Assembly: GCA_023430705.1 (NCBI GenBank)
Contig: JAEYZJ010000093.1
Location: 1 to 18,879 of the forward strand
Origin: Pseudomonadota bacterium
GTDB taxonomy: Bacteria > Pseudomonadota > Alphaproteobacteria > Rhizobiales > Devosiaceae
Length of the DNA stretch: 18,879 nt
Reading direction: 5' to 3'
In this document: in pieces, positions 12,372 to 18,879 of the stretch
How the letters are laid out: the number at the start of each line of letters is the position of its first letter
Numbering within the stretch: position 1 is the stretch's first letter
The notes under the pieces: model-generated
What the model saw: only the letters and a program-made list of their open reading frames with translations
The model's database searches: none
What the model was told of the DNA's origin: nothing
Position numbers and translations under genes: made by a program

Positions 12372-13718
12372 ATGCCCGTATCGCCCCAGTCCAATCTCAC
12401 CCTCGCCTGCGTGCTGATCACAATCTTCCTCGACATGCTGGGCTACGGCATCATCCTGCCGGTGCTGCCCAGCCTGATCGGGGAGCTGTCGGGCGGCAGC
12501 GTGGCGCAGGCTGCGGTGATGGGCGGCTACCTCGTCTTTGCCTACTCGCTGATGCAGTTCCTGTTCGGCCCGGCGCTGGGCAACCTGAGCGACCGCTACG
12601 GGCGGCGCCCGATCATCCTGATCGCGCTGGCGGGCCTTACCATCGACTACACCATCATGGGCTTTGCCCCCTCGATGCTGTTCATCTTCATCGGCCACAC
12701 CATCGCCGGCATTTCCGGAGCCTCGGTGGCCACGGCGACGGCCTACATCGCCGACATCACTCCCAAGGACAAGCGCGCCCACCGCTTCGGGCTGATCGGC
12801 GCCGCCTTCGGCCTCGGCTTCATCTTCGGTCCGGTCGTCGGCGGCCTGCTCGGTGAGCTTGGCCCGCGCTGGCCGTTCTACGCGGCCGCGGCGCTTGCCG
12901 GCGCGAACCTGCTGTTCGGCTTCTTCGTGCTGCCCGAGAGCCTGGGCAAGGACAAGCGCCGCCCCTTCGACATCCGGCGCGCCAATCCGTTCGGCGTGCT
13001 GTTCAGCCTCGGGCGCAGCAGCCCGGTCGTGCTGTGGCTGCTGGCGGTGCTCGGCCTGTTCGTCCTCGCCAGCCAGTCGTTCCCCTCGGTCTGGAACTTC
13101 TTCACCATCGAGGTGCTGAGCTTCTCGTCCGCCCAGATCGGCATCGCGCTCGGCACCTTCGGCATCGGCTTCGCGCTCAGCCAGGCCTTCCTCATCGCCC
13201 CGGTCACCAAGAAGATCGGCGAGTGGTCCACGGTGCTGCTCGGCATGCTGGCGGCCGCCATCGCCTTCACCGGCACCGCCTTCATCCATTCGGAACTGCC
13301 GCTCTACGGCTTCCTCATGCTCGGCTCGCTCGCCGGGCTTGCCGGCCCGGCGATCAATTCGCTCATGTCGCGGCAGGTGGCCGACGACGCGCAGGGCGAG
13401 TTGCAGGGCGCCATCAACGCCACCAACTCGCTCGCCTCCATCCTCGGCCCGCTGCTGGCGACGCAGCTGTTCAGCTACTTCACGCAGGTCGAGAAGGGCC
13501 AGCCCGGCTATTTCCCGGGTGCGCCGTTCCTGGGAGCCGGCATCCTGGTCATCGCGGCGGCGGGGCTGTTCGTCTACACCGTGCGTCGCTTCGACCTGAC
13601 CCACCGGCCGCCGGTGGCCAAGAAGCAGCACGTCCATGACCTCGGCCAGCCCGGCCAGCAGGCCACGCCCCCGCACGAGCAGGATGGCGACGGCGTCGCC
13701 GACCCGGCCGGCAGGTAG
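12372..13718 (+). CDS. TCR/Tet-family MFS drug-type exporter
   Basis: This 448-residue inner-membrane protein has about twelve hydrophobic helices and belongs to the TCR/Tet group of drug:H+ antiporters. Diagnostic features are FLDMLGYGIILPVLP (19-33, with D22), motif A GNLSDRYGRRP (70-80) in the helix 2-3 loop, and the antiporter motif GLGFIFGPVVGG (147-158) in helix 5. The central loop is near residues 190-205 (KDKRRPFD). The C-terminal tail of about 45 residues after the last helix is polar and His/Gln-rich. AAGGA lies upstream of ATG 12372. Family membership does not prove tetracycline resistance: many chromosomal members export unknown compounds. Its end is 15 bases from the convergent ppx gene, with no visible terminator. 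Confidence 0.92.
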   Translation: MPVSPQSNLTLACVLITIFLDMLGYGIILPVLPSLIGELSGGSVAQAAVMGGYLVFAYSLMQFLFGPALGNLSDRYGRRPIILIALAGLTIDYTIMGFAPSMLFIFIGHTIAGISGASVATATAYIADITPKDKRAHRFGLIGAAFGLGFIFGPVVGGLLGELGPRWPFYAAAALAGANLLFGFFVLPESLGKDKRRPFDIRRANPFGVLFSLGRSSPVVLWLLAVLGLFVLASQSFPSVWNFFTIEVLSFSSAQIGIALGTFGIGFALSQAFLIAPVTKKIGEWSTVLLGMLAAAIAFTGTAFIHSELPLYGFLMLGSLAGLAGPAINSLMSRQVADDAQGELQGAINATNSLASILGPLLATQLFSYFTQVEKGQPGYFPGAPFLGAGILVIAAAGLFVYTVRRFDLTHRPPVAKKQHVHDLGQPGQQATPPHEQDGDGVADPAGR

Positions 13719-13733
13719 ACAGGCAGGTCGCCG

Positions 13734-15272
13734 CTAGCCCGCGACGATATCGGTGAGCTTGTGGCCCGCAAGGCCGGCCAGCTGGTCCAGCCGGCCGCGG
13801 AGGTGCTCCCCGTCGAGGAACTCGAGGTCCGCCGGCAGGCGCAGCTTCAGCACCTCGCCGTCGCGCTCGAAGCGCACGCGCGGCAGCACGCCGGGCATCG
13901 CCGCCGACATCGGATAGGCGACGCGGAACACCGCGCCGATCAGCCGCGCCCGGGCGCTCAGCGCCGCACCGGAGAGCGCCAGCACTTCGGCACTGATCGA
14001 CTTCTGCTTGAGGCCCATGTAGCGCACCGCCAGCACTTCGGCGATGAAGGCCCGCCCGGGATGGTCGACCCCGGTGGCGGCGCCATAGGCGACCATGTCC
14101 ACGGCCTGTTCACCGCGATAGTCCGGATGGCCGCGCCAGCCGATGTCGGCGAGGTAGCAGGCGGCCCGGCGCAGGCGGTTCTCCTCGGCCGTCTCGATCA
14201 CCCCGATCGTTTCGAGGAACCCCGACGAGAAGGCGATGAGGTCATCGGCGTGCTCGGGCGAGCGCGAGCGCAGGATGTTCACGTCGGCCGCCAGCTGCAT
14301 CAGCGGGTCGATGGCGCGTTCGTCCTCGTCCAGCAACCCGTACAGATAGCCCTCGCGCACGCCCAGCGCCGAGAAAACCACGCTCGAAAAGCCGCCGGCC
14401 TTCAGCACCTCGATCATCACGGCGGCGCCGTAGGGCACCAGTTCGCGCCGGCTCGAGCTGACCAGCTCGGCGCCCTCGTAGCCCTTGCCCGAGTGGCTGC
14501 CGGCGACGATCTGCTCGCACAGCTCCAGCATGTCGGCGGCCGTGACCTCGTAGTGCTGCACCATGTGCAGCGGGTACTTGCGCAGCACCTGGTGCATCTT
14601 GGCGAGCGAGCGCCAGGTCCCGCCGATGGCGCAGAATGTGCCGCCCTGCCCGTTCAGCAGCCTGGATTTCTTCAGCCGGCGCTTGGCGATGGCCTGGCCG
14701 CTGGCCGGCGTGTTCTCGGAATCGTCCTGCAGCCGGATCACGCCAAGCTCATGCGTCTCGCCGGTCGAGTCGATGCCGCCCGTGATGGTCGAGAGCTCGA
14801 GGCTGCCGCCACCAAGGTCGCCCACGACGCCGTTGAAGCCGGGCATGCCCGAGATCGCGCCAAGCGCCGCGAAGTGGGCCTCCTCCGCGCCCGAGAGCAC
14901 CTTCACCGGCGCGCCCATGGTCTGTTCCACGGCGTCGACGAAGGACTTGGAATTGCTGGCCTCCCGCACCGCTGACGTGGCGAGGATGTAAGTCGTCCCC
15001 GCCTTCATGAGGCGCGACACCAGCGCGAAGCGCTGGATCGCCGTCAGCGCCCGGTCGATGTTCTGGTAGGCGATCTTGCCGGTCTGGGCGAGGCCGCGGC
15101 CCAGCGCGCAGGCGCTCTTCTCGTTGTAGAGCGGGGTCAGCGAGCGGGCATGCCGCTCATAGACCACCAGTCGGACCGAATTGGACCCGATGTCGAGCAC
15201 GGCGACAGGCAGCGCACCCTTGATGCGACCCTGCGCGGTGGGGTCGGCGTCGACGCCCCAATATCGGTTCAC
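13734..15272 (-). CDS. ppx: Exopolyphosphatase (Ppx/GppA family)
   Basis: Ppx removes phosphate from the ends of polyphosphate; relatives also hydrolyse pppGpp. The 512-residue protein has the actin-like ATPase fold in its N-terminal half: [14 protein letters not shown] (25-38), the catalytic-glutamate region [13 protein letters not shown] (126-138), and the phosphate loop [10 protein letters not shown] (151-160). The remainder (about 320-512) is the helical C-terminal region with an HD-like fold. It starts with GTG at 15272, overlapping the last bases of ppk (GTGA), so translation is probably coupled. AGAG lies 8 bases before it. Being last in an operon with ppk puts synthesis and breakdown of polyphosphate under shared control. 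Distinguishing Ppx from GppA would need phylogeny or assay; context favours Ppx. Confidence 0.93.
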   Translation of the reverse strand: MNRYWGVDADPTAQGRIKGALPVAVLDIGSNSVRLVVYERHARSLTPLYNEKSACALGRGLAQTGKIAYQNIDRALTAIQRFALVSRLMKAGTTYILATSAVREASNSKSFVDAVEQTMGAPVKVLSGAEEAHFAALGAISGMPGFNGVVGDLGGGSLELSTITGGIDSTGETHELGVIRLQDDSENTPASGQAIAKRRLKKSRLLNGQGGTFCAIGGTWRSLAKMHQVLRKYPLHMVQHYEVTAADMLELCEQIVAGSHSGKGYEGAELVSSSRRELVPYGAAVMIEVLKAGGFSSVVFSALGVREGYLYGLLDEDERAIDPLMQLAADVNILRSRSPEHADDLIAFSSGFLETIGVIETAEENRLRRAACYLADIGWRGHPDYRGEQAVDMVAYGAATGVDHPGRAFIAEVLAVRYMGLKQKSISAEVLALSGAALSARARLIGAVFRVAYPMSAAMPGVLPRVRFERDGEVLKLRLPADLEFLDGEHLRGRLDQLAGLAGHKLTDIVAG

Positions 15273-17440
15273 TCAGCCATCTCTTCGTCTTCGCGCTTCA
15301 GGGCGGTGCCACGACCGGACAGGCTTGCATGCGTCATGAAGTAGTCGTGCGCGTTGTAAGGCTCATCGCCCTCCTTCGGCTTCATCCTATCGGAACTGCC
15401 GTCGGGAAGCACCTCCCAGCTCTGCTGGTTGTCCTTGAGGTAAGCCACCATGGTGCGGTCGAGGATCTGCTCGTGCACGGTCGGGTTGAGGATCGGCACC
15501 ATCACCTCGACGCGCCAGTCGAGGTTGCGCTGCATGATGTCGGCCGAGCTCATGTACACCTTGGCCCGGCGCGAGGGCAGCTCGGCGCCGTTGCCGAAGC
15601 AGTAGATGCGGGAGTGCTCGAGGAAGCGGCCGACGACCGACTTCACCCGGATGTTGTCCGAAAAGCCCGGGATGCCCGGGCGCAGGCAGCAGATGCCCCG
15701 CACGATCAGCTCGATCTTCACGCCCTTGCGGCTCGCGTCGTAGAGCGCGTCGATGATCTCGGGATCGACCAGCGCGTTCATCTTCAGCCAGATGTTGGCG
15801 GGCTGGCCGCGCTCGGCGAACTCGACCTCGCGGTTGATCGAGTCGAGCAGCGTCTGGCGCAGCGTCACCGGCGAATAGGCGATCGCCTCCATCTCGGCCG
15901 GCCGGGCATAGCCGGTAATGAAGTTGAACACGCGCGCGACGTCGCGGGTGATGGCCGGCTCGGTCGTGAAGTAGCTGAGGTCGGTGTAGATCTTGGCGGT
16001 GATCGGGTGGTAGTTGCCCGTCCCCAGGTGGCAGTAGCTCACCAGCTTGCCGTTCTCGCGCCGCACGATCTGGCTCATCTTGGCGTGCGTCTTCAGCTCG
16101 ATGAAGCCGAACACCACCTGCGCGCCGGCGCGCTCGAGGTCGCGGGCCCAGCGGATATTGGCCTCCTCGTCGAAGCGCGCCTTGAGCTCGACCAGCGCGG
16201 TGACGGACTTGCCCGCCTCCGCGGCCTGCACCAGCGCCTTGACGATCGGGCTGTCGCGCGAGGTGCGGTAGAGCGTCTGCTTGATCGCCACCACGTCGGG
16301 GTCGCGCGCCGCCTGCATCAGGAACTGCGCCACCACGTCGAAACTCTCGAACGGATGATGGACCAGCAGGTCCTTGGCCTTGATGGCCGCGAAGATGTCG
16401 CCGTTGTAGTCGCGGATGCGCTCGGGGAAGCGCGGCAGGTAGGGCGCGAACTTGAGGTCGGGCCGGTCGATCGAGCAGATCCAGCTCGCATCGGCGAGGC
16501 CGAGGAAGCCCTGCACCTCGAACGTGTCGCTGGGGCCGACGCCGAGCCGCTCCGAGATGTGCCGGCGCAGCGCGCGCGGCATCTTCTTTTCGATCTCGAG
16601 GCGGATCACCATGCCGCGGCGGCGCTGGCGCAGCGCCGACTCGAACTCCACCACCAGGTCGGCGGCCTCGTCGTCGATCTCGATCTCGCTGTCGCGGATG
16701 ATGCGGAAGGCCCCCGAGCCGGACACCTCGTAGCCGGGAAACATCTTCGAAATGAAGAGGTTGATCAGCGTGTCGACGGTCACGACCTCGACCCGGCCGC
16801 CGGCGGCAAGGTCCGACGGCAGGCTGATGAACCGGTCGAGGTTGGAGGGCACGCGCACCAGCGCGGTGAGCGTCTGGGTCGAGCCCTCGCGCACCATCTC
16901 GAAGGCCAGCGTGAAGCCCAGGTTGGGAATGAACGGGAACGGATGCGCCGGGTCGACCGCGATCGGGGTCAGCACCGGGAAGATTTCCTCGCGGAACAGC
17001 TTCTGCAGGTACTTGATCTGGTCAGCCGTCAGGTCGTTCGCCTCGTGGATCACCACGTCCTTGGCATAAAGCTCCTCGCGCAGCTGCTGCCAGTGGTCCT
17101 GCTGCTCGAGATGGAGGTGCTGCGCCAGCGTCGCGATCTCCTCCAGCTGCTCGGCCGGGGTCAGCCCGTCCGCGCTCCGCGAGCCGAGGCCGGCGCGCAG
17201 CTGGCCCTTGAGGCCGGCGACGCGGACCATGAAGAACTCATCGAGGTTGGTCGCAGAGATCGAGACGAAGCGCAGCCGCTCGAGCAGCGGATGGTTGACG
17301 TTGCCCGCCTCCTCCAGCACCCGCATGTTGAACTGCAGCCAGCTGACCTCGCGATTGACGAAGCGCGCCGGGCTCTGGCGCAACTCGCGGATATCGGGCG
17401 CTTCGGCGGTGTCTTCGGCGATCTCGCTCATCTCATTCAT
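15269..17440 (-). CDS. ppk: Polyphosphate kinase 1
   Basis: PPK1 reversibly polymerises the terminal phosphate of ATP into polyphosphate at the membrane or cytoplasm. The 723-residue protein shows the four-domain PPK1 layout: an N-terminal domain with [13 protein letters not shown] (26-38) and [14 protein letters not shown] (65-78), a head domain, and two phospholipase D-like C-terminal domains. The phosphorylated histidine is H452 (LKTHAKM), and the second active-site histidine is H609 (RFLEHSRIY). IKQTLYRTS (386-394) and HLGTGNYHP (471-479) are also typical. ATG 17440 has GGAAAG 8 bases upstream and overlaps the end of hdaA by 8 bases; ATG 17431 is an alternative. Length is slightly above the E. 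coli enzyme (688) because of N- and C-terminal extensions. Confidence 0.96.
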   Translation of the reverse strand: MNEMSEIAEDTAEAPDIRELRQSPARFVNREVSWLQFNMRVLEEAGNVNHPLLERLRFVSISATNLDEFFMVRVAGLKGQLRAGLGSRSADGLTPAEQLEEIATLAQHLHLEQQDHWQQLREELYAKDVVIHEANDLTADQIKYLQKLFREEIFPVLTPIAVDPAHPFPFIPNLGFTLAFEMVREGSTQTLTALVRVPSNLDRFISLPSDLAAGGRVEVVTVDTLINLFISKMFPGYEVSGSGAFRIIRDSEIEIDDEAADLVVEFESALRQRRRGMVIRLEIEKKMPRALRRHISERLGVGPSDTFEVQGFLGLADASWICSIDRPDLKFAPYLPRFPERIRDYNGDIFAAIKAKDLLVHHPFESFDVVAQFLMQAARDPDVVAIKQTLYRTSRDSPIVKALVQAAEAGKSVTALVELKARFDEEANIRWARDLERAGAQVVFGFIELKTHAKMSQIVRRENGKLVSYCHLGTGNYHPITAKIYTDLSYFTTEPAITRDVARVFNFITGYARPAEMEAIAYSPVTLRQTLLDSINREVEFAERGQPANIWLKMNALVDPEIIDALYDASRKGVKIELIVRGICCLRPGIPGFSDNIRVKSVVGRFLEHSRIYCFGNGAELPSRRAKVYMSSADIMQRNLDWRVEVMVPILNPTVHEQILDRTMVAYLKDNQQSWEVLPDGSSDRMKPKEGDEPYNAHDYFMTHASLSGRGTALKREDEEMAE

Positions 17441-18179
17441 CGTCGTCGCTTTCCCACTCGAGCGCCAGCTCCATCTGCCCGTCGTCCCGTAACGCGCTGC
17501 GCCGGGCAAGGGCTTCATTGGCGACGGCGCGCGTTATCGCGGTGCCCCGCTCCAGCGCGATCCGGTCCATCGTCTCGACCAGCGCCACGGCCTCCTCGGA
17601 TGAACGCTCCATCCGGGCGACCAGGTAGGCGACGATCCGGGGATCGACCGCCACCTGGCGGTCATCGAACAGCTTCACGAACATCTGTGACAACTGGATG
17701 TCGTCGCTCAATGACACGCTGAAATGCGCCGCGAGTCGCGCCCGCGACTTCAGATCATCGGTCGCGAAGGGCCAGTTGGCAACGGGCTCGCGCGCCGTCA
17801 GCAACAGCGGCCGCCGGTCGCGCATGGACTGGTTGAGCAGGTGGAACAGGGCCGCCTCGTCGTAGCCGGCGCGGTCGGCGTCCTCCACCACGATGGGCTG
17901 CGTCCCGCCGGTGCGCGACAGGTCCTCCGCCGTCAGCGGCGAGGCGTAGTCGGCGCCCGATCGCTCGGCCCAGATACGGGCGAGGTGCGACTTGCCCGCG
18001 CTTGCCGGTCCCTCGACCAGCGTCAGCGGCCCGGGCCAGTTCGGCCAGGCGAGGATATGGGCATGCGCCAGCCGGTTGCCCTCGCCGGTGATGAAGTCGG
18101 CCTCGGCATGACTGGGCTGGTGCCCCAGGTCCAGCGCCAGCTGTCCCGGGTTCTGCGGGGCTTGGTCCGGGGTGCTCAT
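17433..18179 (-). CDS. hdaA: HdaA, DnaA-related regulator of replication initiation
   Basis: HdaA, with the DNA-loaded beta clamp, stimulates ATP hydrolysis by DnaA and so prevents over-initiation. The 248-residue protein resembles DnaA domain III but lacks the domain IV DNA-binding part. The clamp-binding motif QLALDL is at residues 13-18, Walker [10 protein letters not shown] at 57-65 and a Walker B-like VVEDAD at 97-102. The helical lid region carries [13 protein letters not shown]. The start at 18179 overlaps the stop of the perM gene (ATGA); the longer upstream frame is the shadow of that gene. Translation is likely coupled to perM and to ppk. The family is well known in Caulobacter. Confidence 0.9.
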   Translation of the reverse strand: MSTPDQAPQNPGQLALDLGHQPSHAEADFITGEGNRLAHAHILAWPNWPGPLTLVEGPASAGKSHLARIWAERSGADYASPLTAEDLSRTGGTQPIVVEDADRAGYDEAALFHLLNQSMRDRRPLLLTAREPVANWPFATDDLKSRARLAAHFSVSLSDDIQLSQMFVKLFDDRQVAVDPRIVAYLVARMERSSEEAVALVETMDRIALERGTAITRAVANEALARRSALRDDGQMELALEWESDDDE

Positions 18180-18879
18180 TTCTGCGCGGGGGTGCGGCCC
18201 CTCCGTGCCGGCCTGCCCGCCGCGGGCGCCGGCTCGGCCGCCACGGTCGCCTCGTCCGTCCCGAGATAGAGGCTCGACTGCTGGTACTTGGCGATCGCAT
18301 AGCGGATCAGCACGCCCGTGATGGCGGAGAGCGGCACGGCCAGCAGCACGCCGACGAAGCCGAACAGCAGGCCGAACGCGAACAGCGCGAACATCAGCCA
18401 CACGGCGTTGATGTTGATGCTCTGCCCGACGAGCTTGGGATAGAGGATGTTGGCCTCGAGGAACTGCCCCACCCCGTAGATCGCGAGGATGATCGCGACG
18501 AGCAGCCACTGGCCGGGCAGGAACTGCGTCAGCGCGACGACCATCGACAGGGTGAAGCCGATGAGGAAGCCGACATAGGGCACGAAGCTCAGCAGGCCGC
18601 CGATCAGGCCGATGGCGAGGCCGTAGTTCAGCCCCGCCAGCGTCAGCGCCGTGCAGTAATAGACGCACAGCACCAGGATCACGCCGCCCTGCCCGCGGAT
18701 GACGCCGGCCATGGCGCGGTCGATATCGTGCAGCACGCCCTGGATTTCCGAGCGGTAGCGGCGCGGCAGCAGGTCGTCGACCTTGCGGACCATGCCCTCC
18801 CAGTCGACCAGCAGGTAGAACGCCACCACCGGGGTGATGAACAGCACGGCGATCGTCCCCAGCACGCTCAGGCTGCTCT
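18176..18879 (-). CDS. AI-2E/PerM-family transporter, C-terminal part (N-terminus outside the window)
   Basis: About 234 codons are visible; the frame stays open to the end of the window, so the gene begins outside it. The GTG at 18865 is not the true start, since the sequence before it (SSLSV) continues the family pattern. Recognisable AI-2E motifs are ITPVVAFYLLVDWEGMV, the ARYRSEIQGVLHD-like loop, and the membrane segments around LIGGLLSFVPYVGFLIG and FGFVGVLLAVPLSAI. The family are multi-pass inner-membrane proteins, some linked to autoinducer or Na+/H+ export; the substrate here is unknown. The C-terminal 40 residues are Ala/Pro/Arg-rich. Its stop overlaps the hdaA start by 4 bases, making it the first visible gene of the operon. 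Confidence 0.87.
   Translation of the reverse strand, partial: SSLSVLGTIAVLFITPVVAFYLLVDWEGMVRKVDDLLPRRYRSEIQGVLHDIDRAMAGVIRGQGGVILVLCVYYCTALTLAGLNYGLAIGLIGGLLSFVPYVGFLIGFTLSMVVALTQFLPGQWLLVAIILAIYGVGQFLEANILYPKLVGQSININAVWLMFALFAFGLLFGFVGVLLAVPLSAITGVLIRYAIAKYQQSSLYLGTDEATVAAEPAPAAGRPARRGRTPAQK

Noticed and set aside
12318..13676. A 452-codon open frame opposite the MFS exporter
   Set aside because: Antisense shadow of a protein with clear MFS motifs; the translation is low-complexity and acidic/basic-rich without any domain.
13761..14975. A 404-codon open frame opposite ppx
   Set aside because: Antisense shadow of an intact Ppx/GppA gene; His/Ala/Arg/Leu-rich without motifs.
15329..17722. 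A 797-codon open frame on the plus strand opposite ppk
   Set aside because: It lies exactly antisense to a clear ppk gene. Its composition (rich in Arg, Ala, Leu, His, Asp, Val) is what antisense frames of high-GC genes give, and it has no recognisable domain.
18180..18668. A longer N-terminus for HdaA
   Set aside because: The upstream part of the frame overlaps the perM coding region out of frame; HdaA family length and the clamp motif near the N-terminus fit the start at 18179.

Overview
The window looks like ordinary chromosome from a high-GC alphaproteobacterium, most likely Hyphomicrobiales (Rhizobiales). This rests on protein families and neighbourhoods I recognise: yidD beside thrS and a NifU-type scaffold near folE and hisI; cysE with a DUF3126 gene; PAS_5, PilZ and BTLCP genes in a row; and a perM-hdaA-ppk-ppx string. 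HdaA and PAS_5 proteins are typical of alphaproteobacteria. I cannot name the genus. I see no rRNA, tRNA, CRISPR array, insertion sequence, prophage, toxin-antitoxin or defence genes, and no island of different base composition. Coding density is very high and no gap between genes reaches 300 bases.

Left part (1-4615): On the minus strand a NifU-like Fe-S scaffold gene overlaps yidD and is followed by thrS, whose 3' end lies outside the window. Facing away is folE (GTP cyclohydrolase I), then an AraC/GyrI-type regulator and hisI (phosphoribosyl-AMP cyclohydrolase). A minus-strand pair, a rhomboid protease overlapping slyX, converges on hisI, and the last codons of hisI and slyX overlap.

Middle (4616-10626): A plus-strand run holds a PAS_5 sensor protein, a two-module PilZ protein (putative c-di-GMP receptor) and a periplasmic transglutaminase-like cysteine peptidase. 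The first two share an upstream motif resembling CtrA sites. A GrpB-family protein and a small membrane protein follow on the minus strand. The small membrane protein is divergent from an uncharacterised single-pass membrane protein, with a perfect TTAA-N7-TTAA site between them. Then come DUF3126, cysE and an alpha/beta hydrolase on the minus strand.

Right part (10806-18879): The plus strand carries a CHCC zinc-finger protein (NDUFS6-like), a class A flavin monooxygenase and a TCR/Tet-family MFS exporter. These converge on a minus-strand operon of perM (N-terminus outside the window), hdaA, ppk and ppx, each overlapping the next by 4-8 bases. This operon joins regulatory inactivation of DnaA to polyphosphate synthesis and breakdown.

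I do not see a clearly new multi-gene system. The points most worth checking are regulatory: the motif-rich region before the PilZ gene, a two-state hairpin arrangement over the rhomboid ribosome binding site, a perfect DnaA box, a perfect CtrA-type site, a palindromic shared -10 element between the nifU-like gene and folE, and a predicted 5'-terminal hairpin on thrS mRNA. All are read by eye and untested.
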